A stretch of DNA of 23,156 nt from IMG/VR virus record IMGVR_UViG_3300042907_000635, positions 1 through 23,156 of that record, one strand, 5' to 3'. This DNA comes from a virus. Position 1 is the first letter of the stretch, and every line of letters begins with the position of its first letter. The notes beneath the pieces are model-generated. The model saw nothing but the letters and a program-made list of their open reading frames with translations. It was not told the origin of the DNA and made no database searches. Positions 1 through 5,795 of the stretch are shown piece by piece. A program made the position numbers and the translations under genes.

Positions 1-157
1 CAATCACCTGTAGATACACCCGGGGTGGCCATGGCACCTGAGGGGTGGCCAGACGGTAGGCGTATTCTGAGCTGGGATCCGGTCTGCCCATATGGTTCCA
101 TTGGCGGATGAAATCCACGATATGGCGGGCATGTTCTTGTAATTGCCAGGCTTTCAT
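1..157 (-). CDS. Hypothetical protein, N-terminal part (cut by window edge)
   Basis: This reading frame opens with ATG at 157-155 and stays open to base 1, giving at least 52 residues that begin MKAWQLQEHARHIVDF. The start overlaps the stop of the upstream gene as ATGA, and a GGAGGG Shine-Dalgarno sits six bases before it, so translation is probably coupled. The visible part is rich in Trp, His and Arg, has no membrane segment, and matches no family I recognise. It is the last visible gene of the operon that runs HNH protein, CsrA, 68-aa protein, this gene. Function unknown. Confidence 0.6.
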   Translation of the reverse strand, partial: MKAWQLQEHARHIVDFIRQWNHMGRPDPSSEYAYRLATPQVPWPPRVYLQVI

Positions 158-360
158 TTCCAACCCTCCAACTTGATTTCCAGAATGAATTGCTCGGCCT
201 GCTCAATGGCAGACTCTTTGGTTTCCGCTGTGCCCGTGGCTGTCCAAGCCATGTGGCCAATGTTTACGCTTGCGGTCCATTCCCATGATGCCCCTACGGC
301 ATTTGGGCCTAAGAATGGCACTCTGTGAATCTTGATTTGCTTACCGTTAATCTGTGTCAC
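154..360 (-). CDS. Small hypothetical protein (68 aa) after csrA
   Basis: The protein is 68 residues and starts with GTG at 360-358, which overlaps the TGA stop of csrA. An AGGAGG Shine-Dalgarno lies eight bases upstream, inside the 3' end of csrA, which supports this start over the in-frame alternatives. The sequence (MTQINGKQIKIHRVPF..., then a WEWTASVNIGHMAWTATG stretch and a helical C-terminus with ESAIEQAEQFILEIK) suggests a small alpha/beta fold, with strands followed by one helix. I recognise no family. Its coupling to csrA suggests co-expression, but nothing in the sequence shows a shared function. Confidence 0.6.
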   Translation of the reverse strand: MTQINGKQIKIHRVPFLGPNAVGASWEWTASVNIGHMAWTATGTAETKESAIEQAEQFILEIKLEGWK

Positions 361-527
361 TTCACGGGCCTCCTAATTATGGATTTGGTGTTTTTCTGGC
401 GTAGCACCAGCACCTCCTTGGGCGCCTCAATTCCCAGCCGAATCTTGCCCCTGTCTATCTCCAGAACGAAAACCTTGGCTTCTCCAACCTTGACAAATTG
501 GCCCTGTTTAACCGTTAGGCAAAGCAT
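357..527 (-). CDS. csrA: CsrA-family RNA-binding regulator
   Basis: This 56-residue protein matches the CsrA/RsmA fold. It starts MLCLTVKQGQ, has the central beta strands KVFVLEIDRGKIRLGIEAP, and carries the diagnostic GIEAPKEVLVLR segment. R43 aligns with the RNA-contacting Arg44 of E. coli CsrA. Family members are homodimers that bind GGA-containing hairpins near ribosome binding sites and so control translation or mRNA stability. I chose ATG 527 over an upstream in-frame ATG (563) because it gives the canonical N-terminus and has AAGGAGG nine bases before it. The gene overlaps the 3' end of the HNH gene by 20 bp and is coupled to the next gene by a TGA/GTG overlap. A CsrA on a phage could target phage or host messages; which is unknown. 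Confidence 0.88.
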   Translation of the reverse strand: MLCLTVKQGQFVKVGEAKVFVLEIDRGKIRLGIEAPKEVLVLRQKNTKSIIRRPVK

Positions 528-1206
528 CTTGGTTCCCCTCCTTTTGGCGTTGTGGGTATGCAAATTCAGCCCATAGCTGGTGGAATAGTTCCGCGCCGTG
601 CTTGCCTTGCTGGCGTAGGGCTAGAGCTCGGGCTTTTATTTGGCGCTCGATGTTGTGCGCCTTTTTTACATTTTCGGATGGCGTTAGGAGCTGGATGTTT
701 TCTAGCCTCACGGCTAGCTCTCCGAACGCCATGTCTAATTCACCTTCTGTTTCCGCACAAGCCATTGGAATTATGTGGTCTATTTGCTTGCCAGATTCTT
801 TATAGCTTGGGAAGGCTTTGCAAAAGTCTTGATGCGTCCAAGGTAAATAACGGGAAGAGATTCTCCGTTTTCTACCGTCGAATCCTTTGGCAACAGTTAA
901 AGAGTCCGATCTGACTCTATTGGCCCACTTCCCATATTGAGAACTTCTTGTAATGGAGTTTTTAATGCTTATTTTTCTAAGGCAACTATCGCAGGTTTTT
1001 TTTGAATTACCAGCCTTTGGTTTTAGGCAATTGACGCATGATAAAGGGTTATCAGCCCTTATTTTGTTGTATCTAGCAGTAAATCTTTCTTTGCATAAGG
1101 CGCATGTGACCCCGTGAATTTCTTGGTTTAACCGTCCACAATACGCGCACCTCCCATTTAGCTTCCTGAGCTTTGTTCTAAGCCTTCGCCTTTCCTTCTC
1201 GTTCAT
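508..1206 (-). CDS. HNH endonuclease-like protein with four N-terminal CxxC knuckles
   Basis: This 232-residue protein begins with a basic stretch (MNEKERRRLRTKLRKL). It then carries CxxC pairs at C20/C23, C35/C38, C57/C60 and C72/C75, enough for two four-Cys zinc sites. The C-terminal half has an HNH-like signature: QIDHIIPMA (H144), then RLENIQLLTPSENVKKAH (N170, N179, H184). HNH proteins of this type are metal-dependent nucleases used in DNA nicking, packaging or homing. Here the nuclease call rests on the DHxxP...ENxQLL...N..K pattern, and the family's second Cys pairs are absent from the HNH itself. The start codon follows the previous stop by two bases (TAGTTATG), with a G-rich ribosome site. 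It is co-transcribed with csrA. Its substrate is unknown, and homing or DNA modification roles are both possible. Confidence 0.72.
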   Translation of the reverse strand: MNEKERRRLRTKLRKLNGRCAYCGRLNQEIHGVTCALCKERFTARYNKIRADNPLSCVNCLKPKAGNSKKTCDSCLRKISIKNSITRSSQYGKWANRVRSDSLTVAKGFDGRKRRISSRYLPWTHQDFCKAFPSYKESGKQIDHIIPMACAETEGELDMAFGELAVRLENIQLLTPSENVKKAHNIERQIKARALALRQQGKHGAELFHQLWAEFAYPQRQKEGNQDALPNG

Positions 1207-1208
1207 AA

Positions 1209-1475
1209 CTAGCCCCCCACCGTAAAGGTGTACCCATGCCGGGCCAGCTCTTTTTGCATGGCCTCAACCTGGAGGGTGAGCTCTTTAAATTTCTTGGTTA
1301 GGATCTGAAGGCCACCGCGCCGGGCATCCTCGAGGCTTCTGCCAGACTTGGTTTTTTTGCCTGCAAGCTTTGCTTGTACTCGTTGCCATTTCCAGTACCG
1401 CACCCTGCGGCTAGAAACAGATTCTCCAGGAATTTCCTGGAAGACCGGGGCAGATTTGCCCAAAATCTTTTGCAT
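1209..1475 (-). CDS. Small basic coiled-coil protein (88 aa)
   Basis: The open frame extends upstream, but ATG 1475 is the likely start because AAGGGGA sits just before it and the upstream extension is low-quality sequence overlapping a structured leader. The 88-residue product has a very basic first half (SSRRVRYWKWQRVQAKLAGK) and a C-terminal heptad-like helix (LTKKFKELTLQVEAMQKELA), so it may form a coiled coil and bind nucleic acid. I recognise no family. It lies between the HTH excisionase-like gene and the zinc-knuckle HNH gene, in a position typical of small phage early or regulatory proteins. Confidence 0.55.
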   Translation of the reverse strand: MQKILGKSAPVFQEIPGESVSSRRVRYWKWQRVQAKLAGKKTKSGRSLEDARRGGLQILTKKFKELTLQVEAMQKELARHGYTFTVGG

Positions 1476-1487
1476 ACGATTCCCCTT

Positions 1488-1511
1488 AAACAGCCCTTGG
1501 ATGGGCTGTTT
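1488..1511. other. Inverted repeat in the leader of the 88-aa gene
   Basis: AAACAGCCC (1488-1496) and GGGCTGTTT (1503-1511) pair perfectly around a six-base loop. On the minus strand the hairpin ends a few bases before the AAGGGGA ribosome site of the 88-aa gene, so it could tune translation or stop transcription. On the plus strand it is followed by a short T run. Which strand uses it cannot be told from the sequence. Confidence 0.4.
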
Positions 1512-1568
1512 TCCCCGTGTATTTGCAGTAAAGGTGAGGCTGGCTAGAAGGTGATATGCCAGACTGCT

Positions 1569-1598
1569 TTGACGGATTTGGGGAACGGGTGATAGAAT
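1569..1598 (+). promoter_or_regulatory. Predicted sigma-70 promoter with extended -10, plus strand
   Basis: TTGACG (1569-1574) is separated by 18 bases from TAGAAT (1593-1598), and TG two bases before the -10 gives an extended -10 (TGATAGAAT). The -35 matches consensus at 5 of 6 positions and the -10 at 5 of 6. It points rightward, against every gene in the window, and would start an RNA near 1605 that meets an intrinsic terminator at 1647-1683. This is a sequence prediction only. Confidence 0.5.
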
Positions 1599-1604
1599 AC
1601 CCGT

Positions 1605-1683
1605 GCCACCTGTAGCGGGTGCGAAGTCTGGGCCTCGGTCCAGGCGCTGGGCCTCAGAGCTGTAACTCTGAGGCTCAGTTTTT
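1605..1683 (+). ncRNA. Candidate small RNA, about 79 nt, antisense to the left-operon leader
   Basis: A strong-looking plus-strand promoter (TTGACG-18-TAGAAT with TG extension) predicts transcription from about 1605. The RNA would end at a 13-bp hairpin followed by TTTTT. Between the two there is GC-rich sequence able to form a further stem (CCAG-GCG-CTGG). No open frame of useful size fits. The RNA is complementary to the leader between the HTH gene and the 88-aa gene, so it could act as a counter-transcribed regulator. It contains no GGA motif, which argues against a CsrA-titrating RNA. I do not recognise an RNA family. Confidence 0.45.
1647..1683 (+). terminator. Intrinsic terminator, plus strand
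   Basis: CTGGGCCTCAGAG (1647-1659) pairs with CTCTGAGGCTCAG (1666-1678) over 13 positions, with one G-U wobble and a six-base loop. TTTTT (1679-1683) follows directly. Read on the minus strand the hairpin lies just after the HTH gene stop but has no following T run, so it looks designed for the plus strand. Its T run overlaps the TAA of the HTH gene. Confidence 0.65.
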
Positions 1684-1894
1684 ACCGCCCGGCTTTGGCC
1701 AACTTCACCTGGCTGGCTGTTCTTAGGTAGCTGTCGAGCTCTCCCGGGTGCCACACCCGTCTAGCTCCAATCTTTAGGCCACCCGGAAAACTACCAGCCG
1801 ATACCAACCGGTATAGGGTCCTTCGTGATATGCCGATCAGACGGCAAACTTCGTTGGGCCCATATAAAACCGGCAGGAGTTGGCTGCCTTCCAT
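1682..1894 (-). CDS. AlpA/excisionase-like helix-turn-helix protein
   Basis: This 70-residue protein has the MerR-like winged-helix pattern of the HTH_17/AlpA/excisionase group. LYGPNEVCRLIGISRRTLYRLVSAGSFP is the HTH, followed by GGLKIGARRVWHPGELDSYL, the wing and terminal helix. Such proteins bind att or promoter DNA and either direct excision with a tyrosine integrase or act as transcription regulators. The position directly downstream of the integrase gene supports an excisionase or directionality factor. ATG 1894 has a strong AAGGGGGG ribosome site. A candidate promoter lies in the 136-bp gap upstream. Confidence 0.8.
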   Translation of the reverse strand: MEGSQLLPVLYGPNEVCRLIGISRRTLYRLVSAGSFPGGLKIGARRVWHPGELDSYLRTASQVKLAKAGR

Positions 1895-1942
1895 TTTTCG
1901 ATTGTCCCCCCTTGGCTGTCACTGTCCTTGAATGACATCGTC

Positions 1943-1971
1943 AATCTAATTGGTTTTCTTTTTTTAATCAA
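1943..1971 (-). promoter_or_regulatory. Candidate promoter for the excisionase-like gene
   Basis: On the minus strand TTGATT (1971-1966) is followed after 17 bases by TAGATT (1948-1943). The spacer is an A tract. Each hexamer matches the sigma-70 consensus at 4 of 6 positions. Transcription would start near 1936, about 40 bases before the ATG at 1894. The rest of the 1895-2030 gap is AT-rich and shows no gene. Confidence 0.35.
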
Positions 1972-2030
1972 ACTGCTGGCATTTTGTTAGCCATAAGTCC
2001 ATAAATAAATTAACCTTACGAGGCAACTAA

Positions 2031-3185
2031 CTATTCAAAAACAGAATCAATCTCCCTTCTAGACCTTACCGGGCTTAAATGTGCGTAGTGCTTGGAAAGA
2101 ATTGCAAGGCTTTTCCACCCGCCCATGCGTTGAACCAAGAGAATAGAAACCCCTTTAGAAAGCAGCTCGGTAGTGCCACCGTGGCGCAATGAATGAATCA
2201 CAGCCATTCCCTCCTCTGTCTCCCGCGGTATGTTAGCCTTTTTAAGATCTGCCCAAAAATTGGTGCTCAGGTTAATGGTTAAAAGCTTGTGGAATAAAGG
2301 AGCCCCGCTTGGGCATTCCTTCACTAGCTTTTTGAGTTTTGGAACCAGTCTGATGGGTATTGGTATCTGCTGGTCAATTTTAGTTTTGGCATGCTTGGCC
2401 CTCAGCATTAGCCACGGAGCCAGTGGGTTTTCAATGTTCAAGTCATTGGCAGTAATGGCAAGTAAGGCACCGCGCCTAGCAATCGTCGCAAAGGCCAAGG
2501 CATAAAAGATATTTCTAGGCCATGGGGCCTTGGCCTCTAGAGAATCAGCCTCCGCTCTGGTCAGGGCCCGCCTTGGGTGCTTTGCCTGGAAAGTAATGCT
2601 TGGGAAGGTGGGAATAGATCTCGCTATATTTTGCTTTTGAAGCCATTTATAAAAGCTTTTTACTTGTATCAATCTCTGCTGCTTAGAGCCCGTCGAAAGC
2701 TTTAATGAATCAATCCACCCCTCAATCTTCTTGCTGGTGAGTGAGTGGATTCCGTCCATCGTTTTTATCCCGAGCTCACCCAAGGCCCTACCCAACAGGG
2801 CCCTTACTTCTGAGACATATACATCTGTACACCCACTCCTTGCGCGGGAAGCTACAAACCTTGCAACTAAGGCCGGAAAATTTTCCCCAGCCTCATCAAT
2901 CGGGAATTCAAGCCCGGCCCTGATCCGCTCTTGTTCCGTCCGTTTTTCCGCTAAAATTCCCTCGGATGCCTGCTTGTCTCGGCAAAGCTTGATTGTCTTG
3001 GTGCTGCCATCAGCCATTCTCAGCTGGGCATACCATTCAGGCCTTGTGATGCTCACCCGTCCATTGGCATTCAGATCCACCCATACATCTTTGCCATCCA
3101 CCCTTAGCTTGGCCTGAGCCTTGCCTTTGTGGATCCTCTCGGGGGCATCTGGTGGAACTGCTCTGGTTTCCAGCTTCTTAAACAT
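2031..3185 (-). CDS. int: Tyrosine recombinase / phage integrase
   Basis: With the start at ATG 3185 the protein is 384 residues. The N-terminal part (about 20-95) is an arm-binding-like region, and a SAM-like core-binding domain runs about 100-190. The catalytic domain (205-384) holds the full set: Arg237 in IARRGAL, Lys267 or 269 in AKHAKTK, His331 and Arg334 in HSLRH, Trp357 in GGWKS, and nucleophile Tyr367 in SKHYAHL. It catalyses site-specific integration and, with a directionality factor, excision. I prefer 3185 because the 24-residue upstream extension is encoded by the repeat-bearing attP-like DNA and MFKKLETRAV is a natural N-terminus. No strong Shine-Dalgarno supports either choice. 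The start faces a candidate attP, and the HTH gene follows. Confidence 0.92.
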   Translation of the reverse strand: MFKKLETRAVPPDAPERIHKGKAQAKLRVDGKDVWVDLNANGRVSITRPEWYAQLRMADGSTKTIKLCRDKQASEGILAEKRTEQERIRAGLEFPIDEAGENFPALVARFVASRARSGCTDVYVSEVRALLGRALGELGIKTMDGIHSLTSKKIEGWIDSLKLSTGSKQQRLIQVKSFYKWLQKQNIARSIPTFPSITFQAKHPRRALTRAEADSLEAKAPWPRNIFYALAFATIARRGALLAITANDLNIENPLAPWLMLRAKHAKTKIDQQIPIPIRLVPKLKKLVKECPSGAPLFHKLLTINLSTNFWADLKKANIPRETEEGMAVIHSLRHGGTTELLSKGVSILLVQRMGGWKSLAILSKHYAHLSPVRSRREIDSVFE

Positions 3186-3194
3186 GATCGGCCA

Positions 3195-3389
3195 CCGTGC
3201 AATCCATTGTGCAATCAAAGTAGGCCCATACTGGCATACGATGGCACATGGTGGCAATAGTTGGCCGTAAAAAAAGCTTATTTTTTAGTGTTAAGCTAGA
3301 AAGGAAATCACCAATACACATACTGCAGAAACTAGGTAAGATGCTAGAAAACAGGCTTTTTTGTGTTGCCGTGCAATGGGTAGTGCAAA
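3195..3389. other. attP: Candidate phage attachment site (attP) with paired arm repeats
   Basis: The 322 bases between the int start and the next gene hold no gene. They contain two copies of CCGTGCAAT-N5-GTGCAA in the same orientation: 3195-3215 (GTGCAAT at 3197 and 3209) and 3369-3389 (GTGCAAT at 3371, GTGCAAA at 3383). Between them is an AT-rich segment with the inverted repeat AGCTTA-N11-TAAGCT at 3275-3297. Paired arm sites on both sides of an AT-rich core, next to int, is the known layout of lambda-type attP sites. The assignment is inference, and the crossover point cannot be placed without the host junctions. Confidence 0.5.
3275..3297. repeat. Inverted repeat AGCTTA-N11-TAAGCT
   Basis: A perfect six-base inverted repeat with an 11-base T-rich centre lies in the middle of the region between the two GTGCAAT repeat pairs. 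It could be the integrase core site or an operator in front of int. The sequence alone does not decide. Confidence 0.45.
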
Positions 3390-3424
3390 AGTAAAAGCCC
3401 CCCGGCATCCATGCCGGAGGGCTT
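3389..3424 (-). terminator. Intrinsic terminator of the late operon
   Basis: AAGCCC-C-CCGGCAT (3395-3408) pairs with ATGCCGG-A-GGGCTT (3411-3424) around a two-base loop, with one internal mismatch. Reading leftward the hairpin is followed by TTTTACTTTTG, a suitable T-rich run. It lies about 85 bases after the last late gene (stop at 3508) and before the attP-like region, so it separates the late genes from int. Confidence 0.75.
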
Positions 3425-3507
3425 AGGGCTCTGAGGGGCTACCGTATCACCCCCATCTCTGGCTGGGCCAGACTCTACTTTCCGGATATTGAGCTAAAAG
3501 CCCAGGC

Positions 3508-3849
3508 TCAGGAAAACACCCGCTTGAGCAAAAGCTGAATAGCGAAGTCCACAATCAGCACCCAAGGAATCAAACCCATCCGGGCCTCTGGCTGTTCATG
3601 CTGGCTGAGGGCCTGCTCCAAGGCCTCAGCCACCTTAGTCTCAAGGGGCCCGGGATCCATGCCCGGCACACCACTGGCCACTTGGCCAACCACCTTGGGT
3701 GGCACACCTAATGAGGCCCCGTAGCCCACCAGTGTCCACACCGCGGCCAGAACCTCACGGTCCCAGCTCTGGCGCCCACGCACAAAGTCCAACATTACAG
3801 CCACGCTCTTGGCTGGGAAATCTACCGGCAGCTCACATGGATCAGCCAT
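3508..3849 (-). CDS. Small protein with C-terminal membrane segment (113 aa)
   Basis: ATG 3849 is preceded by AAGGAGGAG at good spacing, which makes it the likely start although the frame is open further upstream. The 113-residue protein begins MADPCELPVD. It has amphipathic helices in the middle and ends with a hydrophobic helix, MGLIPWVLIVDFAIQLLL (about 91-108), followed by KRVFS, so it is probably tail-anchored in the inner membrane. It is the last gene before the late terminator and follows the papain-family peptidase. A holin, antiholin or spanin-like role is possible from context only. Confidence 0.65.
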   Translation of the reverse strand: MADPCELPVDFPAKSVAVMLDFVRGRQSWDREVLAAVWTLVGYGASLGVPPKVVGQVASGVPGMDPGPLETKVAEALEQALSQHEQPEARMGLIPWVLIVDFAIQLLLKRVFS

Positions 3850-3978
3850 CAGTCTTCTCCTCCTTTTTGCAAACACATCGGACCACGAACCTAGAACACC
3901 CATGGCACCAGGGTGGAGTTGGCTTGCTTCTGTGTGGCCTTGGCATGGAACCACGGGGCAGGCTCCTCCTGTGCCGTC

Positions 3979-4881
3979 TCAAATGATCCACCGCAATTTT
4001 TTGACCGGGAAACCATCCACTGAGCTAAAAGCCCATGAATCCTTTTCCGCCAACATCTTGGCGATCACCGCGGCCTCAGCCCAAAAACCTTCAGGGCCTG
4101 GATTGCCCCAGCCGGTTGGGCCAGTGTGGGCACTGGCTCCCCATGAGTTGTCTATCCGGCCATATTCCTTGCCACCCTCGATGTGGTAGCCAGCCAAGCA
4201 CATGCAATGGGCCCAAGAACCGGAGGCCTTGGCCACTCCGTTGGCATCCCGCTTCATGCTAAAACCTTGGCCCGAACACACAGCAATCCCATAGCCGCTG
4301 GCCAACATCCGCTTAGCCTCTTCCCATGTTTTTACCTGAGTGGTTTGCCTGATTGGGTGAACCTTGGCCAGTGGCTCTAGATCATTGGGCACCCCAGTGG
4401 ATCCCCAGCTCTTGCACCGTGCCTCTGAGTATTGCCGTAGGTCATAGGTGGCTTTTTCTGTCTTATATTCCAGCCGCCCAAGGATGCCATATTTCCGGCA
4501 CCAGTCCGCTGCCCATGCTCCCACGCTGCCATCACCGCGGAGCCGTCCCCCGCCAATCTCCACCCTGCTCCCGGCATATATCACCTCGGTGCATAGGTCC
4601 ATGAAGCTCTCAGGCTCACCTACTGCGATCTCCGCGCACATGCTGTACTCGACGGCCCGGGCTGTGCCAAAAGAAACACAGCTCCCAACCTGTCCCTGAT
4701 TCCTCGGTGGGATCAGCCCACCATTGACCACACGGGCCACATCCCACAGATACACATGGTCTGGAATATCTTCCACCTGTCCGGCTGGCGTATCACCAGC
4801 CACAGGGAATGGCAGGCTAGCCTGCACAGCCTGCACGGCCTCATCATCTCTCACCCAGCCTTGGGGGAAATTGTCGCTCAT
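3979..4881 (-). CDS. Papain-family (C1) cysteine peptidase
   Basis: This 300-residue protein has the C1 catalytic set in order: oxyanion Gln62 and nucleophile Cys68 in NQGQVGSCVSFG, His225 in GSWAHCMCLAGYH, and Asn245 in IDNSWG. Length and spacing fit a mature papain-like domain with a short N-terminal lead-in. I see no signal peptide. The start overlaps the upstream stop as ATGA. It follows a one-TM protein and a possible lipoprotein and precedes another membrane protein, so it lies where an endolysin would be expected, and no ordinary lysozyme, amidase or transglycosylase is visible in the window. It may cut peptide cross-links or proteins during lysis. A virion or anti-host role is the alternative. 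Confidence 0.88.
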   Translation of the reverse strand: MSDNFPQGWVRDDEAVQAVQASLPFPVAGDTPAGQVEDIPDHVYLWDVARVVNGGLIPPRNQGQVGSCVSFGTARAVEYSMCAEIAVGEPESFMDLCTEVIYAGSRVEIGGGRLRGDGSVGAWAADWCRKYGILGRLEYKTEKATYDLRQYSEARCKSWGSTGVPNDLEPLAKVHPIRQTTQVKTWEEAKRMLASGYGIAVCSGQGFSMKRDANGVAKASGSWAHCMCLAGYHIEGGKEYGRIDNSWGASAHTGPTGWGNPGPEGFWAEAAVIAKMLAEKDSWAFSSVDGFPVKKLRWII

Positions 4882-5552
4882 TGCAGGCTCTCCAGAATGG
4901 TGGCCACACGGGCCAGCTCTGCCCGGGCTCGAGCCCTCAGGGCCTCATCTATCACCATTTCCGGAACTTCACCCAGTGTGCTCCGCAGATGCTCAGCAAT
5001 GGTTTCCCGGATGGGCTGGATGGCTGTGGTAGGGATCCCGCGGCTCTGGGCCCTCAGGGTGCTTTCCAGTTGGCCAAGGGTGGCCACGGCTGATGGATCC
5101 ACAGCCCGGAAAACCTTGGCTAGGGCTGCCACTGATTGGGCTTTGCCTGCCTCCTGTAGCCCGCCATATATGCCCCTTAGGCTCATGGCTAGGGCATCAG
5201 GTGCTGGGGGCACTGGAGCTGGTGGGGTTGGCGCTGGTGGCATTGGTGGCACAGGAGCCGGAGGTGCCCCGCCAATCACCACGGTGCAGAGAACCGGATC
5301 ACTTGGGGTATCACCCGCCGCCGTATAGGCCAGAACTCGATACCTGCCTGGCTGGCCAGCCACCACCACCGTGGCCTTGGTGTTGGCCAGCAGAGCAGGT
5401 GGGAAAACTGAGAGCCCGGGATCTAGGGGGTAGAACTTCACCACCTTGCCGGAGGTTTCCGCCAAGATGGTTACAAACGAACCCACCTCCCCACGCACCT
5501 CTGAGGGGAGCTTAAGGTCTTGGTCACAGGCTAGTAGCAAAAGGTAGATCAT
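4878..5552 (-). CDS. Possible lipoprotein with Ig-like domain and Pro-rich linker
   Basis: The 224-residue protein opens with MIYLLLLACDQ, a very short hydrophobic stretch ending in a lipobox-like LLAC (Cys9), but with no basic n-region. Residues about 16-93 look like a beta-sandwich (GEVGSFVTILAET, TVVVAGQPGRYRVLAYTAAG). A Pro/Ala linker follows (about 95-119), then an all-helical C-terminal domain (about 120-224). ATGA overlap couples it to the upstream one-TM gene, and its own stop overlaps the peptidase start. I know no function. The order TM protein, lipoprotein, peptidase suggests an envelope or lysis role, by context only. Confidence 0.72.
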   Translation of the reverse strand: MIYLLLLACDQDLKLPSEVRGEVGSFVTILAETSGKVVKFYPLDPGLSVFPPALLANTKATVVVAGQPGRYRVLAYTAAGDTPSDPVLCTVVIGGAPPAPVPPMPPAPTPPAPVPPAPDALAMSLRGIYGGLQEAGKAQSVAALAKVFRAVDPSAVATLGQLESTLRAQSRGIPTTAIQPIRETIAEHLRSTLGEVPEMVIDEALRARARAELARVATILESLQ

Positions 5553-5788
5553 TCCCGCTTCCCCTTAAGGCACTGGAGCTCATTGATTCTCGTGTGGATT
5601 TCCCGCTGGCAGTCTGCGATAACTTCCAGAGTTTTTTCTAAGGATGTTAGAAAGCTGAAATGTCTATCCCTGAGTGGAACCACCACCTGTGTGCCAATCC
5701 AGATTCCACAGGTCCAAATTGCATAACCGAGGGCCAAGATGATGACAACAGGAAGGCCTAGATCACGGATGATTTGGACATAGTCCAT
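5549..5788 (-). CDS. One-TM membrane protein, holin-like by context (79 aa)
   Basis: The protein is 79 residues with a single hydrophobic segment at about 11-32 (GLPVVIILALGYAIWTCGIW). A helical, charged C-terminal half follows (SLEKTLEVIADCQREIHTRI) that may form a coiled coil. The start has GGAG ten bases upstream, within the end of the preceding gene. Size and topology fit a small holin or i-spanin-like protein, and the next genes encode a possible lipoprotein and a peptidase. No family match is evident, so holin is a guess. Confidence 0.65.
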   Translation of the reverse strand: MDYVQIIRDLGLPVVIILALGYAIWTCGIWIGTQVVVPLRDRHFSFLTSLEKTLEVIADCQREIHTRINELQCLKGKRE

Positions 5789-5795
5789 AGGGTGT

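Noticed and set aside
1605-1683. CsrA-titrating RNA (CsrB-like) interpretation of the small RNA
   Set aside because: The predicted RNA contains no GGA motif, which such RNAs have in many copies.
1605-1683. tRNA gene in the same segment
   Set aside because: No cloverleaf forms: the main stem is 13 bp with a six-base loop, and no T-loop or acceptor pairing is present.
3178-3408. Minus-strand 76-codon frame between int and the terminator
   Set aside because: It covers the GTGCAAT repeat array and overlaps the int start; its repeated Cys-Thr words only reflect the DNA repeats.
4756-5328. Plus-strand open frame of 190 codons
   Set aside because: Antisense to the peptidase and lipoprotein-like genes; its Gly/Ala run mirrors the Pro-rich linker and it has no family features.
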